Below are positions 8,751 to 17,080 of a stretch of DNA of 64,000 bases, piece by piece. The DNA lies in contig NZ_JBEPOH010000002.1 in the NCBI RefSeq assembly GCF_040546685.1, positions 558,001-622,000 of the forward strand, read 5' to 3'. Each line of letters opens with the position of its first letter. Position 1 is the first letter of the stretch. A program made the translations under genes and the position numbers. The notes under the pieces are model-generated. The model was given only the letters and a program-made list of their open reading frames with translations. It was not told the DNA's origin and did no database searches. This DNA comes from Variovorax sp. OAS795. GTDB lineage: Bacteria; Pseudomonadota; Gammaproteobacteria; Burkholderiales; Burkholderiaceae_C.

Positions 8751-8774
8751 GTTTCGGCCAATCGTTTTGGGCCG
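8751..8774 (+). promoter_or_regulatory. possible AraC-type operator, copy C
   Basis: GTTTCGGCCAATCG followed by TTTTGGGCCG gives CGGCCAA and TTGGGCCG, an imperfect inverted repeat about 80 bases before the thiolase start. The core TTTCGGCCAA differs from copies A and B by one inserted G. Together the three copies mark the heads of three transcription units in cluster A. Confidence 0.3.
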
Positions 8775-8846
8775 ATCCGCGATTGTCGGACGCGGTGCCC
8801 GGGCGGAGACTCATTCCATCGTCACCGCGTCCCATCAGGAGTTTCC

Positions 8847-10040
8847 ATGACACGTATGCAACGCCCCGTCCATGTGGTCGGCGTGGGTATGATTCCCTTC
8901 ACCAAGCCCGGCGCCAGCGACCCGTACACCGTGATGGGTGCACGCGCCGCCAGGCTCGCGCTCGACGACGCAGGCGTCGACTATTCGCTGGTGCAGCAGG
9001 CCTATGTCGGCTATGTCTACGGCGACTCCACCGCCGGGCAGGCCGCGATCTACGGCGTCGGCCTCAGCGGCATCCCGGTCTTCAACCTCAACAACAACTG
9101 CTCCACTGGCTCCAGCGCGCTGTTCCTCGCGCGCCAGGCGGTCGAGAGCGGCATGGTCGAATGCGCCATTGCGCTCGGCTTCGAGCAGATGCAGCCCGGC
9201 GCGCTCAAGGGCGCCTACGACGACCGGCCATCGCCGATGGCGCGCTTTGCCGATGTGATGGCCGAGAAGCAGGGCTACGTTCCCGAAGCGCCGCGCGCCG
9301 CGCAGTTCTTCGGCGGCGCCGGCCGCGACTACATCGCGCAGCACGGCATCCGGCGCGACACCTTCGGCCGCATCTCGGTGAAGGCGCGCCAGCACGCCGC
9401 ACGCAACCCGCTCGCGGTGTTCCGCCAGACGCTGACGCTCGACGAAGTCATGGCCTCGCCGGTGGTGTTCGATCCGCTCACGCGCTTTCAATGCTGCCCG
9501 CCAACCTGCGGCGCGGCCGCAGCGATCGTCTGCTCGGCCGAGTTCGCCGAGAAGCACGGCCTCGACAAACGCGTGGTGATTGCCGCCCAGGCCATGACCA
9601 CCGACACGCCCTCCACCTTCGAGAGCAAGGACATGCGCAAGCTGGTCGGCTACGACATGACCGTCGCCGCAGCCCGGCAGGTGTACGAGGACGCCGGCAT
9701 CGGGCCCGAGGAGCTCGACGTGGTCGAGCTGCACGACTGCTTCACCGCCAACGAACTCATCACCTACGAGGCGCTGGGCCTCACGCCCGAAGGCACGGCC
9801 GAACGCTTCATCGTCGAGGGCGACAACACCTACGGCGGGCGCGTGGTGACCAACCCGTCGGGCGGCCTGTTGTCCAAGGGCCATCCGCTCGGCGCGACCG
9901 GCCTCGCGCAATGCGCGGAGCTGGTGTGGCAGCTGCGCGGCCGCGCGGAGCAGCGTCAGGTCGAAGGCGCACGCCTCGCGCTGCAGCACAACCTGGGCCT
10001 CGGCGGCGCCTGCGTCGTCACGCTGTACCAAGCGGTTTGA
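8847..10040 (+). CDS. SCP2/SCPx-type thiolase (lipid-transfer-type acetyl-CoA acyltransferase)
   Basis: 397 residues. The ATG at 8847 has AGGAG six bases upstream. All active-site residues of SCP2-type thiolases are present: Cys85 in NNCSTGSSAL, His296 in ELHDCF and His346 in GHPLGATG. It should cleave a 3-oxoacyl-CoA with CoA, and this branch tolerates methyl-branched or bulky substrates. It begins the long operon of cluster A and is followed after one base by the first MaoC-type gene. Compare the paralog at 15836, which has lost these residues. Confidence 0.92.
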   Translation: MTRMQRPVHVVGVGMIPFTKPGASDPYTVMGARAARLALDDAGVDYSLVQQAYVGYVYGDSTAGQAAIYGVGLSGIPVFNLNNNCSTGSSALFLARQAVESGMVECAIALGFEQMQPGALKGAYDDRPSPMARFADVMAEKQGYVPEAPRAAQFFGGAGRDYIAQHGIRRDTFGRISVKARQHAARNPLAVFRQTLTLDEVMASPVVFDPLTRFQCCPPTCGAAAAIVCSAEFAEKHGLDKRVVIAAQAMTTDTPSTFESKDMRKLVGYDMTVAAARQVYEDAGIGPEELDVVELHDCFTANELITYEALGLTPEGTAERFIVEGDNTYGGRVVTNPSGGLLSKGHPLGATGLAQCAELVWQLRGRAEQRQVEGARLALQHNLGLGGACVVTLYQAV

Positions 10041-10041
10041 G

Positions 10042-10485
10042 ATGATCGACCGCCGCCACATCGGCCACGACCTTCCGCCCTTCCAGGTGGTTGTGGAGAA
10101 AGGCCGCCTTCGCTTCTTCGCCAAGGCCACGGGGCAGACCGATCCCGTCTACACCGACGAAGCCGCGGCAGGCGATGCGGGGCACCCGGGCCTGCCGGTA
10201 CCACCCACCTTCTTCTTCTGCCTGGAGATGGAAGCGCCGAACCCCGCGGCCATCCGCGAGCTGCTGGGCATGGACTACCGCAGCCTGCTGCACGGCGAAC
10301 AGGGGTTCAGCTACCACGCCATGGCCTATGCCGGCGACACGCTGACCTTCCGCCAGCGCATCGAGGACATCTACGACAAGAAGAACGGCGCGCTCGAATT
10401 CGTCGTGCGCAAGACACGCGTCAGCAACCAGCGTGATGAACTCGTGGCCGAATTGCGCTGCATCACGGCGGTGCGAAACCAATGA
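10042..10485 (+). CDS. MaoC-like N-terminal hotdog (FAS1-type dehydratase partner)
   Basis: 147 residues forming one hotdog domain. The N-terminal part (FFAKATGQTDPVYTD) aligns with the MaoC_dehydrat_N group, which usually lacks the catalytic Asp/His pair and serves as the substrate-holding partner. The active partner is the overlapping gene at 10482. Such heteromeric hydratases (for example ChsH1-ChsH2 in steroid side-chain breakdown) accept bulky CoA esters. The pairing is inferred from the overlap and the missing catalytic histidine. Confidence 0.82.
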   Translation: MIDRRHIGHDLPPFQVVVEKGRLRFFAKATGQTDPVYTDEAAAGDAGHPGLPVPPTFFFCLEMEAPNPAAIRELLGMDYRSLLHGEQGFSYHAMAYAGDTLTFRQRIEDIYDKKNGALEFVVRKTRVSNQRDELVAELRCITAVRNQ

Positions 10486-10931
10486 ACGACCGGAGCACGA
10501 CGATGACCACCGCCAAACTCCCCGACTGGCGCGCGCTGCAGCCTGGCGATGCCCTGCCTCCGCTCGTGTTGCCGCCGATCAGCCGGCTCGACCTGGCGCT
10601 GTACTGCGGCGCCTCGGGCGACCACAACCCGATCCACGTCGACATCGACTTCGCCAGGTCCGCCGGCATGCCCGATGTGTTTGCGCACGGCATGCTCTCG
10701 GCGGCCTGGCTCGCGCGGCTGTTGACCTGCTGGGTGCCGCAGACGGCGATCCGTTCGCTCGACGTGCGCTTTGCCGCGCTCACCCTGGTGGGCGAGCGCA
10801 TCCGCTGCACCGGCACGGTCGACGAGAAGTTCGAGCACGAAGGCCGCCGCAGCGTGCGCCTGAAGATCGCGACCGCCAACGCCGACGGCGCCATCAAGCT
10901 GAGTGGCGAAGCCCTCGTCGCCTGGCCCTGA
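10482..10931 (+). CDS. MaoC-like enoyl-CoA hydratase, catalytic subunit
   Basis: 149 residues. The hydratase-2 motif is complete: YCGASGDHNPIHVD with the catalytic Asp and His, followed by the HGML segment. It adds water to a trans-2-enoyl-CoA. The ATG at 10482 overlaps the previous stop (ATGA); a second ATG at 10503 is possible. It most likely forms a heterodimer with the product of 10042 and supplies the 3-hydroxyacyl-CoA used by the aldolase-like pair or the SDR further down the operon. Confidence 0.87.
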   Translation: MNDRSTTMTTAKLPDWRALQPGDALPPLVLPPISRLDLALYCGASGDHNPIHVDIDFARSAGMPDVFAHGMLSAAWLARLLTCWVPQTAIRSLDVRFAALTLVGERIRCTGTVDEKFEHEGRRSVRLKIATANADGAIKLSGEALVAWP

Positions 10932-10953
10932 CACATCCCCGAGGAGACACCCC

Positions 10954-11796
10954 ATGAACAGCAGCAGCAACAACAGAAAACTCGAAGGCAAGGTCGCCAT
11001 CGTCTCCGGCTCCGGCCGCGGCATCGGGCGCGAGATCGCGCTCAAGCTGGCGAGCGACGGCGCGCGCGTGGTCATCAACGACCTGGACGCCGAACCGGCC
11101 GCGCAGACCGTCAACGACATCGTGGCCGCGGGCGGCAGCGCCATCGCCTGTGCCGGCAGCGTGACCGACAACGGCTTTGCCGACCGCTTCGTGGGCACCG
11201 CCGTCGAAAGCTACGGCGGCCTGGACATCATCGTCAACAACGCCGGCTACACCTGGGACAACGTGGTGCAGAAGATGAGCGACGAGCAGTGGGAAGCCAT
11301 GCTCGCGGTGCACCTCACTGCGCCCTTCCGCATCCTGCGTGCCGCGTCCGGCTTCATCCGGGATGCCGCGCGGCGCGAAGCCGACGAAGGGATCGAGGTG
11401 TTCCGCAAGGTGGTCAACATCTCGTCCACCTCCGGCGTGTACGGCAACGCGGGCCAGGCCAACTACGCGGCCGCCAAGGCCGGCATCAACGGCCTGACCA
11501 AGGCCATGGCCAAGGAATGGGGCCGCTACAAGGTCACGGTCAACAGCGTGGCCTTCGGCCTCATCAAGACCCGGCTGACCGAGGCCGATGCCAGCGCGGG
11601 CGCGAGCATCGACATCGAGGGCCGGCAGATCAAGGTCGGCGTCAACCCGCAGATCCTCAAGAACGCCGAAGCCATGATCCCGCTCGGCCGCGGCGGCACG
11701 CCGCAGGAAGCGGCCGGCGCGGTCTACATGTTCTGCATTCCCGAATCGAACTACGTGAGCGGCCAGGTGCTGGTCTGCGGAGGCGGGCGGCCATGA
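10954..11796 (+). CDS. SDR oxidoreductase, FabG-like (3-hydroxyacyl-CoA dehydrogenase type)
   Basis: 280 residues from the ATG at 10954, which follows GAGGAGAC. The Rossmann motif is SGSGRGIG, the NNAG motif is present, and the active site is complete, with a serine in NISST and Tyr/Lys in YAAAK. It probably oxidises a 3-hydroxyacyl-CoA to the 3-oxo form with NAD+ before thiolysis. A longer loop around residues 130-150 recalls the SDR part of peroxisomal multifunctional enzymes. The stop overlaps the acyl-CoA dehydrogenase start. Confidence 0.87.
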   Translation: MNSSSNNRKLEGKVAIVSGSGRGIGREIALKLASDGARVVINDLDAEPAAQTVNDIVAAGGSAIACAGSVTDNGFADRFVGTAVESYGGLDIIVNNAGYTWDNVVQKMSDEQWEAMLAVHLTAPFRILRAASGFIRDAARREADEGIEVFRKVVNISSTSGVYGNAGQANYAAAKAGINGLTKAMAKEWGRYKVTVNSVAFGLIKTRLTEADASAGASIDIEGRQIKVGVNPQILKNAEAMIPLGRGGTPQEAAGAVYMFCIPESNYVSGQVLVCGGGRP

Positions 11797-12959
11797 CCGG
11801 CGGGGCCGTTGCCACGCGGCCGTGGATGAACGAGGAACTCGAGATGCTGCGTGACAGCGCGCGGCGCTTCTTCGAGCGCGAATGCGTGCCCCATGAACCG
11901 CGCTGGCGCGCGCAGCACCACGCCGACCGCGGCATCTGGACCCAGGCCGGCCAGGCCGGCCTGCTGTGCGCCAGCATCCCCGAGGCATACGGCGGCGGCG
12001 GCGGCAGCTTCCTGCACGAGGCGGTGATCTGCGAGGAGCAGATGCGCGCGATGGCACAGGGCTTCAGCAACAACGTGCACAGCGGCATCGTCGCGCACTA
12101 CCTGCTGGCCTACGGCACCGAGGCGCAGAAGCTGCGCTGGCTGCCGCGCATGGCCAGCGGCGAGCTGGTGGCCGCCATCGCCATGACCGAGCCCGGCGCC
12201 GGCACCGACCTGCAGCGCATCAAGACGCAGGCGCGGCGCGATGGCGAGCACTGGCGCATCAGCGGCAGCAAGACCTTCATCACCAACGGCATGCATGCCG
12301 GCCTGGTCTGCGTCGCGGCCAAGACCGATGCGGCGGCGGGTGGCAAGGGCATCTCGCTGCTGATGGTCGAGACCGAGGGCACGGCGGGTTTCCGCCGCGG
12401 GCCTCTCCTGGACAAGATGGGCCAGAAGACGCTGGACACCACCGAGCTGTTCTTCGAAGACGTGCGCGTGCCGGCCGACAACCTGCTGGGCGGCCAGGAG
12501 GGCGCCGGCTTCGCGCAGCTCATGGCGCAGCTGCCGCGCGAGCGCATGCTGATCGCCGTCGGCGCGGTGGCGACCATGCAGCGCGCCATCGCGGACACGC
12601 TCGACTACGTGCGCGAACGCCAGGTGTTCGGGCAGCCGCTCCTGAAGATGCAGAACACCCGCTTCAAGCTGGCCGAGTGCGAGACGCAGGCGCAGGTGGC
12701 GCGCGCCTTCGTGGACGACTGCATCGCCCGCCTGATGCGCGGCGAGCTCGACGTGCCCACCGCAGCCATGGCCAAGTGGTGGACCACCGACACCTGCTGC
12801 CGCATCGTCGACGAATGCCTGCAGCTGCACGGCGGCTACGGCTTCATGAACGAATACCCGATCGCGCGGCTGTATGCCGACGTGCGGGTCGGCCGCATCT
12901 ACGGCGGCGCCAACGAGGTGATGAAAGAGATCATCGCCCGCGCGCTCGAAAAACAATGA
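11793..12959 (+). CDS. acyl-CoA dehydrogenase, long-chain/isovaleryl type by active site
   Basis: 388 residues, the normal length. FAD- and substrate-binding motifs are clear: AMTEPGAGTDL, ITNG, LHGGYGFMNEYP and GRIYGGANEVMKEI. The C-terminal site where medium-chain enzymes carry the catalytic Glu (YEGT) reads YGGA here. A glutamate at Glu250 in LPRERMLIAV matches the alternative base position of long-chain and isovaleryl-CoA dehydrogenases. It therefore should be active and accept long or branched acyl-CoA. The start overlaps the SDR stop and the end overlaps the next ligase. Confidence 0.9.
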   Translation: MTGGAVATRPWMNEELEMLRDSARRFFERECVPHEPRWRAQHHADRGIWTQAGQAGLLCASIPEAYGGGGGSFLHEAVICEEQMRAMAQGFSNNVHSGIVAHYLLAYGTEAQKLRWLPRMASGELVAAIAMTEPGAGTDLQRIKTQARRDGEHWRISGSKTFITNGMHAGLVCVAAKTDAAAGGKGISLLMVETEGTAGFRRGPLLDKMGQKTLDTTELFFEDVRVPADNLLGGQEGAGFAQLMAQLPRERMLIAVGAVATMQRAIADTLDYVRERQVFGQPLLKMQNTRFKLAECETQAQVARAFVDDCIARLMRGELDVPTAAMAKWWTTDTCCRIVDECLQLHGGYGFMNEYPIARLYADVRVGRIYGGANEVMKEIIARALEKQ

Positions 12960-14650
12960 GCGCCACAGCCGGTCAGCCGCCGCACTTCCGCTTCTGGCCC
13001 AAGGGCGTGGCACGCCATCTGCGCGTGCCACGCGCCAGGCTGCCCGACTACCTGGACACCGCCGCCAGGCGCTATCCCGACAAGCCGGCCATCGCCTACT
13101 GCGGCACCACCCTTGCCTACGCGCGGCTGCGCGAGCGCGTCGATGCCCTGGCTGCCTACCTGCAGCAGCGCCTGGGCGTGGCGCCGGGCGACCGCGTGCT
13201 GCTCGCGAGCCAGAACTGCCCGCAGTTCGTCACGGCCTTCTATGCCGTGCTGCGCGCCGGCGGCGTGGTGGTGCCGGTCAACCCCATGAGCAAGGCCGCG
13301 GAGGTGCGCCACCATGCGCTCGACAGCGGCGCGCGCGTGGCCTGCGTCGCGCAGGACCTGCTGGCCGCGCTCACCCTTGGTGAAGGCGACGGCGAGCTGC
13401 GCGCCGTGCTCGTGCATGCCTACGCCGATGCGGTCGATGCGAGTGTGGGCGACGACGTCTTGCCCGAGTGGGTCACGGCGCCGCGCGCGCCGCTCGACGA
13501 TGCGCGGCTGCATGGCTTCGAACAGGCGATCGCGCCCGGCCTCGTGCCCGCCGATCTGCCGCTGTCGCCCGACGATCTCGCGGTGCTGCCCTACACCTCG
13601 GGCACCACAGGCCATCCCAAGGGTTGCATGCACACGCATGCCACGCTGCTGGCTTCGCTCGCATCCTCGGCGGTGTGGAAGCAGCTGCACGTGGAGACCG
13701 TGACGCTCGCCGTCGCGCCGCTCTTCCACATGCTGGGCCTGCAGAACGGCATGAACCTGCCGATGTTCCTCGGGGCCACGGCAGTGATGATGCCGCGCTG
13801 GGACCCGGCCATGGCCGCGCGCCTGATCGAGCGCCATGCGGTCACGGCCTGGTCGGCACCACCGGCGATGGTGATCGACCTGTTCTCCCACCCTGAAGCA
13901 GACCAGCGCGACCTCTCCAGCCTCGCGCTTCTGTCGGGCGGTGGCGCCGCGATGCCCGAAGCCGTGGCCGCGATGCTCCAGCAACGCCATGGCCTTTCGT
14001 ACAACGAAGGCTACGGGTTGACCGAGACCGCCTCGTTCCTGCATGCGAACCCGCCCGCGCGCGGCAAGCGCCAGTGCCTGGGCATGCCCACGCAGGGTGT
14101 CGATTCGCGCATCGTCGATCCGGTCACGTTCGAGGAACTACCACCCGGAGAAACCGGCGAGCTGGTCACGCGCGGCGCGCAGGTCATGAAAGGCTACTGG
14201 CGCAACCCCGAGGCCGACCGCGAGGCCTTCATCGAGATCGGCGGCCAGCGCTTCTTCCGCACCGGCGACCTGGCCTCGATGGACGAGGAAGGCTACTTCT
14301 TCCTGCGCGACCGTCTCAAGCGAATGATCAACGCCTCGGGCTACAAGGTGTGGCCCACCGAGGTCGAGAACGCGATGTACGAGCATCCGGCCATCCACGA
14401 GGCCTGCGTGATCGCGGTGCCCGACGGCAAACGCGGCGAGTCGGTCAAGGCGCTGGTGGTGCTCAAGCCCGCACAGCGCGGCCTTGTCGGCGAGGAAGAG
14501 ATCGTCGCATGGTGCCGCGAACGCATGGCCGTCTACAAGGCGCCGCGCGTGGTCGAGTTTCTCGACCGCCTCCCGAAGTCCGGCACCGGAAAGATTCTTT
14601 GGCGCGAGCTGCAGGAAGCCCATCGCGCCGCCGCCCAGGAGCCCACTTGA
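12956..14650 (+). CDS. long-chain-type acyl-CoA ligase (AMP-binding)
   Basis: 564 residues. Adenylation motifs are intact: the P-loop LPYTSGTTGHPKG, NEGYGLTETA, RTGDLASMDEEGY, the hinge RLKRMINASGYKVWP and the C-terminal lysine in KSGTGKILW. It is the second CoA ligase of cluster A and differs from the one at 4527, so the pathway may activate two acids, for instance the parent compound and a shortened product. It is translationally coupled to both neighbours. Confidence 0.92.
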   Translation: MSATAGQPPHFRFWPKGVARHLRVPRARLPDYLDTAARRYPDKPAIAYCGTTLAYARLRERVDALAAYLQQRLGVAPGDRVLLASQNCPQFVTAFYAVLRAGGVVVPVNPMSKAAEVRHHALDSGARVACVAQDLLAALTLGEGDGELRAVLVHAYADAVDASVGDDVLPEWVTAPRAPLDDARLHGFEQAIAPGLVPADLPLSPDDLAVLPYTSGTTGHPKGCMHTHATLLASLASSAVWKQLHVETVTLAVAPLFHMLGLQNGMNLPMFLGATAVMMPRWDPAMAARLIERHAVTAWSAPPAMVIDLFSHPEADQRDLSSLALLSGGGAAMPEAVAAMLQQRHGLSYNEGYGLTETASFLHANPPARGKRQCLGMPTQGVDSRIVDPVTFEELPPGETGELVTRGAQVMKGYWRNPEADREAFIEIGGQRFFRTGDLASMDEEGYFFLRDRLKRMINASGYKVWPTEVENAMYEHPAIHEACVIAVPDGKRGESVKALVVLKPAQRGLVGEEEIVAWCRERMAVYKAPRVVEFLDRLPKSGTGKILWRELQEAHRAAAQEPT

Positions 14651-15453
14651 CGAACGATTTCACCGCACTGCGCTACGAGCGCCACGGCAGCACCGCGCTG
14701 CTGACGCTCGACACGCCCGCCAATCGCAACGCCTTCACCCCCGTCATGCGCGACGACCTCGCACGGGCCATTGCACAGGTGAGCGCCGACACCGAGGTGC
14801 GCGCCCTGGTGCTCACCGGCGCTGGCGGCCAGTTCTGCTCGGGCGGCGACCTGCGCGGCATTGCCGATGCGAAGCTCGACAACGCCGGCTGGCGCGGCCG
14901 CATGCAGGCCACGCAACGCTGGTTCAGCGAACTGGTCCTGCTCGACAAGCCCGTGATCGCCGCGGTCGATGGTGCGGCCTATGGCGCGGGCTTCAGCCTG
15001 GCGCTCGCGGCCGACTTCGTGCTGGCGAGCCCGCGTGCGCGCTTCTGCATGTCCTTTCTGAAGCTGGGCCTGGTGCCGGACTGCGGCGCCTTCTACACGC
15101 TGCCGCGCGTGGTGGGCGCGCAGCGCGCACGCGAGCTGATGCTGTCGGCACGCGAGGTTGGCGCCGCCGAGGCGCGCGAACTCGGCATCGCCATGGAACT
15201 GCATGCGCCCGAGCAGCTGCTGCCGCGCGCATTGGCGCTGGCCGAAAGCTTTGCCGGCGCCTCGCCGCTCGCGGTGAGCCTGGTCAAGCGCGCAACCGGC
15301 GATGCGGGCGCGCTGGCCGCGCTGCTCGACACCGAGGCGAACGTGCAGGCGCTGGCCTTCGGCAGCGCCGAGCACCGCGACGCCGTGCACCGCTTTCTCG
15401 ACAAGAAGCCGCTGGCCTTCCAATGGCCCGCGAACAAGGAACCGAACCCATGA
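14647..15453 (+). CDS. enoyl-CoA hydratase/isomerase family, PaaG-like isomerase
   Basis: 268 residues from a TTG at 14647; AGGAG ends five bases before it and the TTG overlaps the ligase stop, which decides the start. The crotonase fold is clear (oxyanion loops SGGDLRG and GAAYGAGFSLA). The two hydratase glutamates are absent (FSLALAAD and FCMSFLKLG). Asp145 in LVPDCG matches the single catalytic acid of PaaG-type isomerases. It likely shifts a double bond in an unsaturated or ring acyl-CoA instead of adding water. Hydration would fall to the MaoC pair. Confidence 0.82.
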   Translation: MTNDFTALRYERHGSTALLTLDTPANRNAFTPVMRDDLARAIAQVSADTEVRALVLTGAGGQFCSGGDLRGIADAKLDNAGWRGRMQATQRWFSELVLLDKPVIAAVDGAAYGAGFSLALAADFVLASPRARFCMSFLKLGLVPDCGAFYTLPRVVGAQRARELMLSAREVGAAEARELGIAMELHAPEQLLPRALALAESFAGASPLAVSLVKRATGDAGALAALLDTEANVQALAFGSAEHRDAVHRFLDKKPLAFQWPANKEPNP

Positions 15454-15839
15454 CCGAGAACACCACCGGCGTACAGGCCTTCCATCAAGGCGAGCTGGAC
15501 GCCGGCCGCTTCCTGCTCCAGCGCTGCGGCGACTGCAGCCGCCATGTCTATTACCCGCGCGAGAACTGCCCGCACTGCGGCGGCGCGGCGCTCGAATGGA
15601 AGACACCCGGCGGGCTCGGCACCGTGCATGCGGTGACGACCGTGCGGCGCAAGCCGTCCGACGGCGGCGACCTCAACGTCAGCCTGGTCGAGCTCGACGA
15701 GGGCGTGCGGCTCATGAGCCGCATCGAGAACCTCGCGCCCGGCGCCGTGCGCATCGGCCAGCGCGTGAAGGCGCGGGTGCAGGTGAAGGATGGCCGCGGG
15801 CTGGTGCTGTTCGATGCGATCGAAGGAGTAGCGGCATGA
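15450..15839 (+). CDS. DUF35 OB-fold protein with zinc ribbon, thiolase/aldolase partner
   Basis: 129 residues. The N-terminal rubredoxin-like ribbon has four cysteines (CGDCSRHVYYPRENCPHCGG), followed by an OB-fold with the GTVHAVTTVRR strand. DUF35 proteins bind next to thiolase-fold partners and help to place acyl-CoA; known pairs are ChsH2-Ltp2 (aldolase) and BbsA-BbsB (thiolase). The gene overlaps the isomerase gene upstream and the thiolase-fold gene downstream, which marks the latter as its partner. Confidence 0.88.
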   Translation: MTENTTGVQAFHQGELDAGRFLLQRCGDCSRHVYYPRENCPHCGGAALEWKTPGGLGTVHAVTTVRRKPSDGGDLNVSLVELDEGVRLMSRIENLAPGAVRIGQRVKARVQVKDGRGLVLFDAIEGVAA

Positions 15840-17014
15840 GCGCTGGACTCAAGGCATTGCGCGGCAGCGCCGCGATCGCAGGCGCCGCCACCTTCGGCTG
15901 CGGCGAGATGCCGGGCTTCACCGACATGGAACTGCTCGCACGCGCCGCGCGCGCGGCCGTGGCCGATGCGGGCTTGCAGATGCGCGACATCGACGGCCTC
16001 TGCACCGCGAGCGCCTCGGCCGCGATGTGGGCCTTGCCGGTGGTCGAATACCTGGGCCTCAATCCGCGCTACATCGACGGCACCATGCTGGGCGGCAGCA
16101 GCTTCATCGCGCACCTGCTGCCTGCGATGCAGGCCATCCGTTCGGGCCAGTGCAGCGCGGTGCTCATCTGCTACGGCAGCGCGCAGCGCAGCGCCGCCTT
16201 CGGCCGGCGCGAGATCGTGGCGGCACGGCGCTTTCTCGACCCGCAGCCTTACGAGCATCCCTACGAGCCGATGCTGCCCGTTTCGGCCTACGCGCTGGCG
16301 GCATCGCGCCACATACACGAGTTCGGCACCACGCGCGAGCAGCTCGCCGACGTGGCGGTGGCGGCACGTGCCTGGGCCGGGCTCAACCCGGAGGCCTTCA
16401 TGCGCGAGCCGCTCACGCGCGAAGAAGTACTAGGCGCGCGCATGGTGTCCGATCCGCTCGGCGTGCGCGATTGCTGCCTGGTCACCGATGGCGCGGGCGC
16501 CTGCGTGCTGGTGAGCGCCGAACGCGCCAGGGACCTGCCGAAAAAGCCGGTCTATGTGCTGGGCAACGCCACGGCGGTGTGGAACCGGCAGATCTCATCG
16601 ATGGCGGACCTCACCACCACCGCAGCCAGCCAGTCGGGCCGCGAGGCCTTTGCCATGGCCGGCCTCGCGCCCAAGGACATGGACGTGGTGCAGCTGTACG
16701 ACGCCTTCACCATCAACACGCTGCTGTTCCTCGAAGACCTGGGCTTCTGCCCCAAGGGCGAGGGCGGCCGCTTCGTGGCCGAGGGCGCCATTGCGCCGGG
16801 CGGAAGGCTCGCGGTCAACACCAACGGCGGCGGGCTCTCGTGCGTGCACCCCGGCATGTACGGCATCTTTGCGCTGATCGAAGCGGTGCGCCAGCTGCGC
16901 GGCGACTGCGGCGAGCGCCAGGTGAAGAACGCGCGCACCGCGGTCGCGCATGGCAACGGCGGCATGTTGTCGAGCCAGGCCACCGCCGTGCTGGGCACCG
17001 CGGAGGCCCTGTGA
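15836..17014 (+). CDS. thiolase-fold protein without catalytic Cys, Ltp2-like putative retro-aldolase
   Basis: 392 residues, a full-length SCP2-thiolase fold. The nucleophilic Cys is replaced (MLGGSSFIAHLL, Met84), and the HDxF histidine becomes Tyr288 in QLYDAF. The second histidine region reads VHPGMYG, with Tyr342. Two tyrosines with almost the same spacing were reported as catalytic in the steroid side-chain aldolase Ltp2, which acts with a DUF35 protein. Here the DUF35 partner gene overlaps directly upstream. The simplest reading is a retro-aldolase that releases a short acyl-CoA from a 3-hydroxyacyl-CoA. An inactive thiolase paralog is the alternative. Confidence 0.8.
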   Translation: MSAGLKALRGSAAIAGAATFGCGEMPGFTDMELLARAARAAVADAGLQMRDIDGLCTASASAAMWALPVVEYLGLNPRYIDGTMLGGSSFIAHLLPAMQAIRSGQCSAVLICYGSAQRSAAFGRREIVAARRFLDPQPYEHPYEPMLPVSAYALAASRHIHEFGTTREQLADVAVAARAWAGLNPEAFMREPLTREEVLGARMVSDPLGVRDCCLVTDGAGACVLVSAERARDLPKKPVYVLGNATAVWNRQISSMADLTTTAASQSGREAFAMAGLAPKDMDVVQLYDAFTINTLLFLEDLGFCPKGEGGRFVAEGAIAPGGRLAVNTNGGGLSCVHPGMYGIFALIEAVRQLRGDCGERQVKNARTAVAHGNGGMLSSQATAVLGTAEAL

Positions 17015-17080
17015 CTTGCATCTGCGTGCGCGAAGCGATGCGCTGAAATTTTTCCGATCCACCCGAGGAGACAAAACACC

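Noticed and set aside
15836..17014. Idea that the Cys-less thiolase is a decayed pseudogene
   Set aside because: The frame is intact, in a tightly coupled operon, and the replaced residues form a coherent Ltp2-like pattern instead of random loss.
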